This document shows, piece by piece, positions 7,570-14,079 of a stretch of DNA of 18,762 nt (within the stretch, counting starts at the first letter, position 1; each line of letters begins with the position of its first letter). The position numbers were made by a program, and so were the translations under genes. Source of the DNA: Eubacteriaceae bacterium (lineage in GTDB: Bacteria > Bacillota_A > Clostridia > Eubacteriales > Anaerofustaceae); the NCBI GenBank assembly GCA_031280495.1, contig JAITGT010000087.1, forward strand, positions 1 through 18,762, in the 5' to 3' direction. The notes beneath the pieces are model-generated. The model had not been told where the DNA came from. It ran no database searches and was given only the letters and a program-made list of their open reading frames with translations.

Positions 7570-8484
7570 ATGCTAGACATATGCCTTCTCGGGACAGGCG
7601 GGATGATGCCTCTTCCGGACAGATTCCTTACTTCTCTGGCGCTGCGCTGCTTTGGCAAGTCTGTCCTCTTTGACTGTGGAGAGGCGACCCAAATTGCCCT
7701 GCGGAAAGCGGGCTGGAGCCCCAACCCCATTGACGCCATCTTCATCACGCACTGCCATGCCGACCACATCAGCGGCTTGCCGGGCTTTCTTTTGACAATG
7801 GGAAACGCGGACCGCACCGATCCCCTGTTCCTTGCCGGCCCTCCTGGCTTTAAGAAAGCGGTGGACGGCCTTATGGCCATTGCGCCGCACTTGCCTTTTC
7901 CACTGCGCATCAGGGAAATTGCCGGCGACAGCGAAGCGTTTGGATTCGAAGGCTTTTCCATTAGGGCATTCAAAGTTGACCACAGCCTGGACTGCTATGG
8001 CTATGCGCTCATTGTGCCAAGGGGGAGAAAATTTAGCGCGCAAAGGGCAATGGAGCAGCAAATCCCGCAGAAACTCTGGAGCAGGCTTCAAAAGGGGGAA
8101 ACAGTGGAATGCGAGGGGCGCATTCTAAGCCCGAACATGGTTTTGGGCGAAGAAAGGCGCGGGCTGAAAGTGGTTTACTGCACAGACAGCCGCCCATGCA
8201 AAAGCATTGCGGAGAACGCAAAAGAAGCGGATTTGTTTGTGTGCGAAGGGATGTACGGAGACGAGGCAAGCGGAGAAAACGCGAAAAAATACAAACACAT
8301 GACATTTCTTGAAGCAGCCGGCCTTGCAAAGGAAGCAGCGGCAAAGGAGCTGTGGCTGACCCACTACAGCCCGGCTGTCAAGCGCCCGAAAGACTTCATC
8401 CAGGCGGCTAAAGCCGTTTTCCCGAACACCCATGCAGCATATGACGGATATGCAGCGACGCTGGCCTTTGAAAGGCAGCCTTGA
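7570..8484 (+). CDS. rnz: Ribonuclease Z (tRNA 3' endonuclease), metallo-beta-lactamase fold
   Basis: 304 residues, the usual short-form (bacterial) RNase Z length. It cuts precursor tRNAs after the discriminator base so that CCA can be added. Visible sites: HxHxDH as THCHADH (His61, His63, Asp65, His66), His138 (VDHSLDCYGY), Asp206 (CTDSRP), His243 in KHMT (usual HST motif, Ser replaced by Met), and His265 (LTHYSP). The central segment IPQKLWSRLQKGETV with ILSPNMVLGEERRG is specific to RNase Z rather than other metallo-hydrolases. ATG 7570 has only a weak SD (GGA before AAAA), but no better start lies upstream in frame. The tRNA-Lys gene downstream lacks encoded CCA, the kind of substrate this enzyme needs. 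Confidence 0.93.
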   Translation: MLDICLLGTGGMMPLPDRFLTSLALRCFGKSVLFDCGEATQIALRKAGWSPNPIDAIFITHCHADHISGLPGFLLTMGNADRTDPLFLAGPPGFKKAVDGLMAIAPHLPFPLRIREIAGDSEAFGFEGFSIRAFKVDHSLDCYGYALIVPRGRKFSAQRAMEQQIPQKLWSRLQKGETVECEGRILSPNMVLGEERRGLKVVYCTDSRPCKSIAENAKEADLFVCEGMYGDEASGENAKKYKHMTFLEAAGLAKEAAAKELWLTHYSPAVKRPKDFIQAAKAVFPNTHAAYDGYAATLAFERQP

Positions 8485-8709
8485 CGCCTCCAGCGTTAAG
8501 GCAGATGCCGCTTCAGGCCACAGCAAAGAGGCTGTTTTGCTCCAGGTGAGGCGCTCAAGCGAAAGCCCTTGCGCTGCTTGAACGCGCAGGCGGCGTCCAG
8601 GCAAAGAGCTTTGGGCCCAGAATCGCGGCGGAGCGGAGCGCGCAAACTGGCCAGCCGCTTATACAGGCCCACTTTAATGCTGTTCATGAGCGATTGTGCG
8701 CAATCAGCA

Positions 8710-8742
8710 ATGGCATTGGGCGGGCCCGCCGCCCAATGCCAT
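8710..8742. repeat. Perfect 14-bp inverted repeat
   Basis: ATGGCATTGGGCGG (8710-8723) and its exact complement (8729-8742) enclose a 5-base loop. CATGAG occurs on both sides (8685-8690 and 8744-8749) as a direct repeat. No T-run follows on either strand. It could be a REP-like or MITE-like remnant, or a structured RNA. Confidence 0.65.
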
Positions 8743-8927
8743 CCATGAGGCGTTTGGCTTTGCGCCCTCTCTCGGCTGCCCCGCCATTGCGCAATTTGCC
8801 CTTCCTAATAGAGTTTGCCAATAAGCGTGCATGGGATCCGCCAGGCGCTGCCCGAGCGCATTCTTTGCGATGAGCCCTGATGTGCGATGCGCCGCGCAAA
8901 AAAACTCAGAGATAATCGCGTTGCGTA

Positions 8928-8956
8928 TTGCAATTCTCCGTGCAATTCTGTATTAT
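8928..8956 (+). promoter_or_regulatory. Promoter of tRNA-Lys
   Basis: -35 TTGCAA (8928-8933), exact 17-nt spacer, -10 TATTAT (8951-8956). Transcription would begin about 8963, a few bases before the mature tRNA. Confidence 0.75.
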
Positions 8957-8969
8957 ATCCTTTGTTGAC

Positions 8970-9042
8970 GACTCATTAGCTCAGTTGGTAGAGCACCTGA
9001 CTCTTAATCAGGGTGTCCAGGGTTCGAGCCCCTGATGGGTCA
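8970..9042 (+). tRNA. tRNA-Lys (anticodon CTT)
   Basis: 73 nt fold as a full cloverleaf. Acceptor GACTCAT (8970-8976) pairs with ATGGGTC (9035-9041, one G-U), discriminator A9042. The anticodon stem CCTGA/TCAGG (8996-9000, 9008-9012) encloses loop CTCTTAA with anticodon CTT at 9003-9005, reading AAG (Lys). The T-loop contains GGTTCGAGCC. CCA is not encoded: the gene continues CTTTTTTTT, so RNase Z and CCA transferase are needed for maturation. Confidence 0.97.
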
Positions 9043-9067
9043 CTTTTTTTTATGAAATGATGCCATT

Positions 9068-9092
9068 AGCGCCTGTCAAAGGCGCTTTTTTT
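9068..9092 (+). terminator. Intrinsic terminator after tRNA-Lys
   Basis: AGCGCC (9068-9073) pairs with GGCGCT (9081-9086), loop TGTCAAA, followed by a run of seven T residues counting the last stem base (9086-9092). Confidence 0.9.
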
Positions 9093-9247
9093 GGCGAAAG
9101 AGCGGTCAGCGCAGGCAGGCAAAGCGCACGGGCGAAAATAAATGAGGAGGGCTGAAGGCGCGGCCCGCGCATTTGCGGATGCGCGCAGGCAGGGCTTGCG
9201 CAAAGCAAAAAAAAAACGCTGGAGCATGCAAAAACATGCCATGCGCG

Positions 9248-9283
9248 AAAAAAGGCCAAGGGCAGCATTCAGCCGGCCTTGGC
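9248..9283 (-). terminator. Intrinsic terminator of the DUF3892 gene (minus strand)
   Basis: On the minus strand GCCAAGG (9283-9277) pairs with CCTTGGC (9261-9255), with an inner 4-bp stem after one mismatch, followed by C and six T residues (9253-9248). It lies 22 bases past the stop at 9305. A further ten-T run on this strand at 9216-9207 may act as a second stop. Confidence 0.82.
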
Positions 9284-9304
9284 ATGGCCCATATTGGGAG
9301 GCGC

Positions 9305-9850
9305 TCAAAGAGCGACTTTGGGCAGATTGGTCAAGTTTGTTTTGGTGGAGCCGTCTGGGAGAGTTTTGAGGTATTCTGTTCCGTTTCTCTTGGCAATGCC
9401 GACCCCCTGTATGCCGCCCTTTTTGGCAAGGCGCAATGCCTCAGTTTTGTTTAGGACGCTGCCGTCGGCAAACTGGTATCCCGTCACTTTCCCGCTTCTG
9501 CGCACCAGCGCAGTAATTTTTCTGGCGTTGGGCGTATATTTCGGAATGGAGCTGAGCGTGTTCATGGATCGGCTTATCGGCCTCATTTCTTCGGACTTGC
9601 TCGCTATGCTGGTTTTTGAGGCCTGCGCCCTAGCAGTGGCAGATTTATTTGAAGCCGCTTTCGCTGTTGCCTTTCCCATGGCGGCTATAAGAGACGGCGC
9701 CTTGTTCGAAACAGTTTTGCTTGTTTTGTTTTCAGGGGCTTTGGCCGCCTTTGCCTTCGCCGAAGCTGCAGATTTTGCTGTGGGCGCCTTCGGGGAAGAA
9801 GGCGGCGCTTTCGAAGCTGCTTTCTTTGTAGTAGGCTTCGCTGTTTTCAT
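9305..9850 (-). CDS. DUF3892 protein with histone-H1-like Lys/Ala/Ser-rich N-terminal tail
   Basis: 181 residues in two parts. Residues 1 to about 85 are low-complexity Ala, Lys, Ser, Thr and Pro with AAK/KAA/SKAP repeats, strongly basic and like the tails of bacterial H1-type proteins. Residues about 111-177 match the DUF3892 domain: ITALVRRSGKVTGYQFADG, then VLNKTEALRLAKKGGIQGV, then EYLKTLPDGSTKTNLTNLP. The DUF3892 fold has no established function. ATG 9850 has AAGGAAGG 6 bases upstream. The gene has its own promoter and terminator. DNA binding through the tail is inference from composition; a cell-wall or ribosome-associated role is not excluded. No signal peptide is visible, so it should be cytoplasmic. 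Confidence 0.85.
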   Translation of the reverse strand: MKTAKPTTKKAASKAPPSSPKAPTAKSAASAKAKAAKAPENKTSKTVSNKAPSLIAAMGKATAKAASNKSATARAQASKTSIASKSEEMRPISRSMNTLSSIPKYTPNARKITALVRRSGKVTGYQFADGSVLNKTEALRLAKKGGIQGVGIAKRNGTEYLKTLPDGSTKTNLTNLPKVAL

Positions 9851-9903
9851 TGCTTACCTTCCTTAGTGTTTATTTGGTGGCTTTATTATGCGTTTCTTTT
9901 GTC

Positions 9904-9931
9904 GATATATACAAAAAATATAACAATTCAA
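9904..9931 (-). promoter_or_regulatory. Promoter of the DUF3892 gene
   Basis: Minus strand: -35 TTGAAT (9931-9926), 16-nt spacer, -10 TATATC (9909-9904), in a distinctly A+T-rich patch. The 5' leader would be about 45-50 nt. Confidence 0.55.
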
Positions 9932-10192
9932 TGGAAATGGGGAATTATGCCATGAAATATGCGCAAACTCTGGAATCCGCGCCCCATACACCCTTTGTTA
10001 GCCTGGCTTTCACAAGGGGCGCGCCATGTCGTTATGGATTTGGCCTCTCATGCGGCGCATCTGCCCATAGCGAGATCGGCCATGCAAAGCGTTCGCGTGT
10101 TGGCCTGCCCAGCCGAAAGCTCGCGCGGGGAGGGAAAGGCAGGCGCCGCCTTAGTGCCATGCCTGCAATGGCTGCGTTTGCATGCGCTCGCA

Positions 10193-10221
10193 TTGACAGC
10201 CGCAACAGAGTGAAGTAAAAT
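10193..10221 (+). promoter_or_regulatory. Promoter of the flavodoxin-family gene
   Basis: Perfect -35 TTGACA (10193-10198), exact 17-nt spacer, -10 TAAAAT (10216-10221), 27 bases before the start codon. Confidence 0.88.
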
Positions 10222-10248
10222 TCAGGGAAACAAAAGAAAGGCAATGCA

Positions 10249-10896
10249 ATGAAGGCAATAGCTATTAACGCAAGCCCCAGAAAAGGAAAGAATACGGCTG
10301 AGCTGCTTGAGGCGGCGCTGAAAGGCGCAGGCGAGGCAGGCGCGGAGACATCGCTCATAAACCTCATTGACCTAAAGTTTTCTGGATGCGTCAGCTGTTT
10401 TGGGTGCAAGAAACTGGGCGAAAACGGCGAAACGACGAAATTCTGTTTTGTGCGCGACGATTTAGGGCCTGTGCTGGCTTCCTGCATGGAGGCAGACGCC
10501 GTTTTTGTCGGCTCCCCAATTTACGTCAGCGACGTGACGGGCCTGTTTCGAAACTTTTTTGAGCGGCTGACTTTCATGAACATCTCTTATGGCAACTTTC
10601 CTGACCCGTTTAAAGGGAAGATTTCCTTTGGGCTTTTTTACACAACTAACGCCCCCCAAGAGGCTGTCGAAAAGATGTACTGGCCAATGTTTGAGGGGCA
10701 TAAGGGGATGCTGGAGCGAATTTTCCACGGCAAAGCAGCGCTGTACGCCGCCACGGACACGCTCCAATTTGACGACTACTCCAAATACGACTCTGGCAAC
10801 TTTAGCGAAGAGAAGAAAAGGAAGAGAAGGAAAGAGCAATTCCCCAAAGACCTCGAAGAAGCGAGAAAAATAGGCTTTTCCCTCATCGCGCGCTAG
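10249..10896 (+). CDS. Flavodoxin-family / NADPH-dependent FMN reductase-like protein with Cys cluster
   Basis: 215 residues. The N-terminus MKAIAINASPRKGKNTAELL is the FMN phosphate loop of flavodoxin-fold reductases (usual GSPRK.GNT). A cysteine set CVSCFGC (Cys47, Cys50, Cys53) plus Cys66 resembles the iron-sulfur flavoprotein pattern, with a longer final spacing (12). GSPIYVSDVTGLFRNFFERL (109-128) is the conserved second flavin-contact segment. Likely a cytoplasmic redox enzyme of an anaerobe; substrate unknown. The C-terminus has a very basic stretch (EEKKRKRRKEQF). ATG 10249 follows AAAGG by about 8 bases; an ATG at 10244 opens only a two-codon frame. The stop TAG overlaps the stop of the opposing glucosaminidase gene. 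Confidence 0.85.
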   Translation: MKAIAINASPRKGKNTAELLEAALKGAGEAGAETSLINLIDLKFSGCVSCFGCKKLGENGETTKFCFVRDDLGPVLASCMEADAVFVGSPIYVSDVTGLFRNFFERLTFMNISYGNFPDPFKGKISFGLFYTTNAPQEAVEKMYWPMFEGHKGMLERIFHGKAALYAATDTLQFDDYSKYDSGNFSEEKKRKRRKEQFPKDLEEARKIGFSLIAR

Positions 10897-12575
10897 TCGC
10901 TAAGCCTGAGAGACGCCAATATGGCGCGCCTGCTGTTTAGTGGGCCCGATCCGCGAATTTCGATCGAAACGTCGCTTTTTCGCACAAAGGCAAACGAATA
11001 AGAGCGGTTGTAGGCCCACATATTGGAGGCGCGGCGGTTTCGGGAAACCGGCATTTCCGAGAGCACTTGATAGTATGCGCCGCATTCCCCGATCACGGTC
11101 ACGCAAATGTCTTCCGGCGTTTCGCTGAGAAGCCCTCCAGCGCGATCCGGATCCTTGCTTGTGTACTTATAGAGGGCAAAAGAGCCCTTTGAGGGATAAG
11201 CGTAGGCAGCCGCGCCTCTTTTGAGCTGGCCGATTGTGTAGCGGCGATAGTCCTTCATTCCGAGCCATTTGTCCAGGGCATACATATGGCCGGCGATTTT
11301 TTCGCCGTGGTAGGGATCAGAGGCATAGCGCACGTTGACGCCAGTCGCCTTATTGCCCGGATAGGCGCCGAAATAGCGGCTGTCGCCTTCGTAGCTGGCA
11401 ATATAGCCTTTGTCCCTTGCCGGCACGTCGTAAAAGCTGTCGCCCAGCTCTGTGTCTATATAGGCATATGCGTCAAAGTAGGATCGGTTCAAAACGCTTT
11501 CGGAGTGGGAGAGGATGCCTTCTTCCGCTGTCGCGTACGCGCGGGCCGAAGCAATCCCGCTGTCATAGGCGGCAACCCCAAAGAAGTTGTTTCGGTCAGC
11601 TGCCAGCCAGCTGTGCCCAAAATCGCTTTCGTGGTTTGCAAAAGAAAATTCCATCGCCGCGTTTACGCCAAAAGTTGCCTGTGCGCGAAAAAAAGACTGA
11701 ATTGCGCCAACGTATGCAGATGGCGAGCCTGCGCTTCGCTCCCGGTCCTTTTCATCCAGATAGCTTTTCAAGTCTTCCGGCCCATATCCAGTCACGCTTC
11801 TAAAGGAAAGAAATTGGTAATAAACGAGGTGTCGGCCTGCCCTCCGCTTTCCGGCGACCGCATCTTCCGGGCTCCCAAAAAAATCTTTGCCGTCAAGGGA
11901 GTAGTAGCGCATGCCATGCTCCATAAAGCCAGGCGCGCGGTCTATTGGCAGATGGTAAAAATACGTGCTCTTCCGATCTGCGCGCGCATAGCTGATGGCA
12001 TGAACGAGATCCCCTTCTTTGCTCTTGTAATAGTAGCTTTCCGAAATTCGGCCGATCTTGTTTCGAAACTGGCAGAACGCAGACGGCACGAGCGTCAAGC
12101 CGTCCAGGCTTGCCACGCCGCTGTACCCGGCAACGGAGACGAGGGCGCCGCTTTCGCCTTGCGGGGCGATGTAAGCCATCACTTCCCCATTGTCAATGTA
12201 GGCGGCAGTCCCTCCGGCAAAGGCTGTCTGAAAGACGAGGATCGCTTCGCTAGCGTCTGAAATCGCAATTCCGCCTTTCATCGCGCATACTTTTCCGGAT
12301 GCGTCCCGCAGCACCAAATCCGGATCGCCTAAAGACGAGAAGACTTCAAGCGCTTCCTTATAGGGAAGAGGCCCGCTGACGCTTTCGTACGCAAAGCTCT
12401 CAAATGCCCGCTCAACGGTGTATTGGGGCGCCTCGGCCGCCTCTGCCGCTGTCGGAAAGAAGGCCGCTGCAAGCAGCATTGCCAAAACGGCCGCTTTCTT
12501 TCCTGTCTTCGATTCTTGGGCAACGCCGCCGCCTATTGGCGGGCGCAGCTCTGAATTATCCTTGTTTTTTGCCAT
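10893..12575 (-). CDS. Secreted glucosaminidase-domain peptidoglycan hydrolase with SH3-like tail
   Basis: 560 residues from ATG 12575. Long basic n-region (to about 28), hydrophobic core (29-42) and an AEA cleavage site near 45-47 indicate Sec export. The middle (about 288-345) is a glucosaminidase (GH73-type) domain, with FFRAQATFGVNAAMEFSFA, then the proposed catalytic Glu316 in NHESDFGHS and NNFFGVAAYD. It would cut N-acetylglucosaminyl bonds in peptidoglycan. About 448-540 resembles a bacterial SH3 wall-binding domain. The N-terminal 50-270 region is not recognised. Start is uncertain: neither ATG 12575 nor GTG 12581 has a ribosome site, and the only good one serves a +1-frame ATG at 12594. 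It lies 60 bases downstream of HU. Its stop overlaps the opposing gene by 4 bases. Confidence 0.82.
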   Translation of the reverse strand: MAKNKDNSELRPPIGGGVAQESKTGKKAAVLAMLLAAAFFPTAAEAAEAPQYTVERAFESFAYESVSGPLPYKEALEVFSSLGDPDLVLRDASGKVCAMKGGIAISDASEAILVFQTAFAGGTAAYIDNGEVMAYIAPQGESGALVSVAGYSGVASLDGLTLVPSAFCQFRNKIGRISESYYYKSKEGDLVHAISYARADRKSTYFYHLPIDRAPGFMEHGMRYYSLDGKDFFGSPEDAVAGKRRAGRHLVYYQFLSFRSVTGYGPEDLKSYLDEKDRERSAGSPSAYVGAIQSFFRAQATFGVNAAMEFSFANHESDFGHSWLAADRNNFFGVAAYDSGIASARAYATAEEGILSHSESVLNRSYFDAYAYIDTELGDSFYDVPARDKGYIASYEGDSRYFGAYPGNKATGVNVRYASDPYHGEKIAGHMYALDKWLGMKDYRRYTIGQLKRGAAAYAYPSKGSFALYKYTSKDPDRAGGLLSETPEDICVTVIGECGAYYQVLSEMPVSRNRRASNMWAYNRSYSFAFVRKSDVSIEIRGSGPLNSRRAILASLRLSD

Positions 12576-12594
12576 AGACACTAAAAAAGGACAT
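12556..12594 (-). other. Short leader frame overlapping the glucosaminidase start
   Basis: ATG 12594 has AAGGG (12604-12600) 5 bases upstream and encodes MSFFSVYGKQG-type 12 residues, ending TAA at 12556. It includes a six-T run (12588-12583) and runs through the glucosaminidase start region in another frame. It may be a leader peptide, or the true start with one extra T in the run. Confidence 0.35.
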
Positions 12595-12635
12595 GTCTGC
12601 CCTTATGCTTGGTGCGGATATATAAATTTCAATGG

Positions 12636-12908
12636 CTATTTGAGAACTTCCTTGAATGCCTTGCCCGCTTTGAAGCTCGGGGTTTTGGTCGCAAGGATAT
12701 TCATTTTTTCTTTTGTCCGTGGATTGATGCCGACGCGGGCGGCCCTTTCCCGGGCTTCAAAAGTGCCAAAACCAACTAAGGAAACTTTTTCCCCTTCTTT
12801 CAGTGTGTCAGTTACTGTGTCTATAAATGCAGTCAGCGCTTTTTCGGCATCTTTTTTGGACAGCTCAGCCCTTTCAGCCATAGCAGCGATTAGCTCCGCT
12901 TTGTTCAT
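12636..12908 (-). CDS. HU-family DNA-binding protein
   Basis: 90 residues, exactly the family length. HU bends and compacts DNA as a dimer. MNKAELIAAMAERAELSKKDAEKAL forms the dimer helices, VSLVGFGTFEARERAARVG the saddle strand, and INPRTKEKM the arm tip with Pro63, which wedges between base pairs; the common GRNP is GINP here, so the Arg before Asn-Pro is lost. TPSFKAGKAFKEVL closes the fold. ATG 12908 has AGGGAGG at ideal spacing; the longer frame to 12950 begins inside the promoter. HU next to mazG is a common clostridial order. It has its own promoter, and with no terminator after it, transcription may continue into the glucosaminidase gene. Confidence 0.96.
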   Translation of the reverse strand: MNKAELIAAMAERAELSKKDAEKALTAFIDTVTDTLKEGEKVSLVGFGTFEARERAARVGINPRTKEKMNILATKTPSFKAGKAFKEVLK

Positions 12909-12941
12909 ATATTCCTCCCTGAAATGAGTAAAGATGTTTAA

Positions 12942-12970
12942 ATGATACACGCAACTAAGCCATTTATCAA
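12942..12970 (-). promoter_or_regulatory. Promoter of the HU gene
   Basis: Minus strand: -35 TTGATA (12970-12965), exact 17-nt spacer, -10 TATCAT (12947-12942), about 34 bases before the HU start codon and just after mazG. Confidence 0.8.
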
Positions 12971-12984
12971 TAGGTTTTTTGAGA

Positions 12985-14079
12985 TTATATATTATTTTTA
13001 CTCAATTCCCAATAATATTCAGATTCATGAAACGACAAATTGCCAAAATTTTTCCCATCTTTTATAAGCAATTGCTCCATCACTGAAAAACGATAAATAA
13101 ATTCGTTGCATGACGCTTTGAGAATGCTCTCAGCGTCGCACCCTGCGAGCATGCAAACGTTGACAGCGCTAAAGAGAAGAGCGCCGTTTGCAGAATCCAT
13201 ATTCGCCTTATCCCCGGCGGACAAGGATTCGATCAGCGCAGCTGCCTCTTCTATTAAGCGCTCGGCAGCGTCTTTGGCGCCGGCAGGGCCAACGCCAGCG
13301 CGCGACGCCCTCTGTTGGAGCTTTTGCGCGTACATTGCCGCCGGAAGGCTTTTTGCCACGGAGGAGAGCTTTTCGGCTTCAGATGCATAGGAGCGCTCCA
13401 CAGCCTTTGCTTCCTCCCATTCCTTCTCTAAATCGACCGCCGCTTTGTTTGCAAAGACATGCGGATGGCGGCGCACGATTTTTTCCTCAAGGGAGCGGCA
13501 GACGGCAAATGCGTCAAATGCCCCCTCCTCCTTGGCAATTTGGCAGTGCAGCATGATTTGAAGGAGCACATCCCCCAATTCCTCTTTCAGTTCGCTTTGC
13601 CTGCGCGCGTCGATGGCGTCCAGCGCCTCGTAGCATTCCTCAATGAGATAAGGCTTTAGGCTTTCGTGCGTTTGCGCTTTGTCCCAAGGGCAGCCGTTGC
13701 TTCCCCTCAACTGCGCAAAAGCGCTTTCCAGGCTTTCAAAGGCGCCGGAGCGCAGCGCGGTTTCCGATCGAGCCGAAAAGCCGCAAGCGGCTTCCTCTTT
13801 TAGCTGCAAGAGAAGTTTTTCCTCTTCCGCGCCAGGTTCGGGGGCGACGCAGTAGCAGACGGAGGCGGAGGGGCTGTTTTGAAGCCCCTCCGCGATTTTT
13901 TTCAGTGCCTGTGAAGAAGGGACGCACTCAAAGCCAACCCCAAGCCTGTGAAGCAGAAGAGCATGGGAGCTGCCTTCTTTAAGGAGCACTTTGTCCGCTT
14001 CCCGAAGAAGGACGACGCTTTTGGCGCTCAGATCGCTTCCATTCTCTGCCCCAAGGCCAACGATTGCCAGGCTGCTCAC
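12985..14079 (-). CDS. mazG: MazG-family nucleotide pyrophosphohydrolase with a shortened tetrapyrrole-methylase-like N-terminus (YabN type)
   Basis: 364 residues from GTG 14079. MazG hydrolyses NTPs to NMP and pyrophosphate. The N-terminus (VSSLAIVGLGAENGSDLSAKSVVLL) is the start of a tetrapyrrole (corrin/porphyrin) methylase domain as in Bacillus YabN, but the MazG part begins at about 120, so roughly half of that domain is missing (YabN is about 490 residues). The first MazG repeat is intact: CPWDKAQTHESL, EECYEALDAI (EExxE, 147-151) and EELGDV with Glu167 and Asp170, HPHVF. In the second repeat the acidic metal ligands are lost (EEAAAL instead of EExxE; ANGA instead of ELGD). The start GTG overlaps the aldo-keto reductase stop as GTGA, without a clear SD, suggesting coupled translation. 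Confidence 0.9.
   Translation of the reverse strand: MSSLAIVGLGAENGSDLSAKSVVLLREADKVLLKEGSSHALLLHRLGVGFECVPSSQALKKIAEGLQNSPSASVCYCVAPEPGAEEEKLLLQLKEEAACGFSARSETALRSGAFESLESAFAQLRGSNGCPWDKAQTHESLKPYLIEECYEALDAIDARRQSELKEELGDVLLQIMLHCQIAKEEGAFDAFAVCRSLEEKIVRRHPHVFANKAAVDLEKEWEEAKAVERSYASEAEKLSSVAKSLPAAMYAQKLQQRASRAGVGPAGAKDAAERLIEEAAALIESLSAGDKANMDSANGALLFSAVNVCMLAGCDAESILKASCNEFIYRFSVMEQLLIKDGKNFGNLSFHESEYYWELSKNNI

Larger units (their letters stand above)
8485..8969. other. Gene-free region between rnz and tRNA-Lys
   Basis: 485 bases with no protein-like frame. It contains a small stem-loop GATTG/CAATC (8692-8705), a perfect 14-bp hairpin (8710-8742) and the tRNA promoter (8928-8956). A short ACAGC/GCTGT stem with four T residues at 8520-8538 may weakly terminate rnz. 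Confidence 0.6.
9851..10248. other. Gene-free divergent region
   Basis: 398 bases. The DUF3892 promoter lies at one end and the flavodoxin-family promoter at the other (10193-10221). The middle (about 9960-10190) is G+C-rich and shows no gene, RNA or terminator that I recognise; an open plus frame from 9850 to 10218 has no protein-like pattern after its first 35 residues. Confidence 0.6.

Noticed and set aside
8520..8538. Short stem-loop with four T residues after rnz
   Set aside because: The stem is 5 bp and the T-run short, so it is not listed as a separate terminator.
9207..9239. Ten-A run with a GCATG/CATGC stem as an RNA gene or repeat
   Set aside because: It is better explained as the trailing part of the minus-strand terminator region.
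9279..9866. Plus-strand frame of 195 codons, Ala/Phe-rich and apparently membrane-like
   Set aside because: It is the antisense of the Lys/Ala-rich DUF3892 gene; the hydrophobic look comes from complementing Lys and Ala codons.
9850..10218. Plus-strand frame of 122 codons beginning with a hydrophobic segment
   Set aside because: No ribosome site, overlaps the promoter of the minus-strand gene, and the later part has no protein-like pattern.
11286..12260. Plus-strand open frame of 324 codons
   Set aside because: It is entirely antisense to the glucosaminidase gene, which has a signal peptide and a recognisable catalytic motif. The plus frame has no recognised domain.
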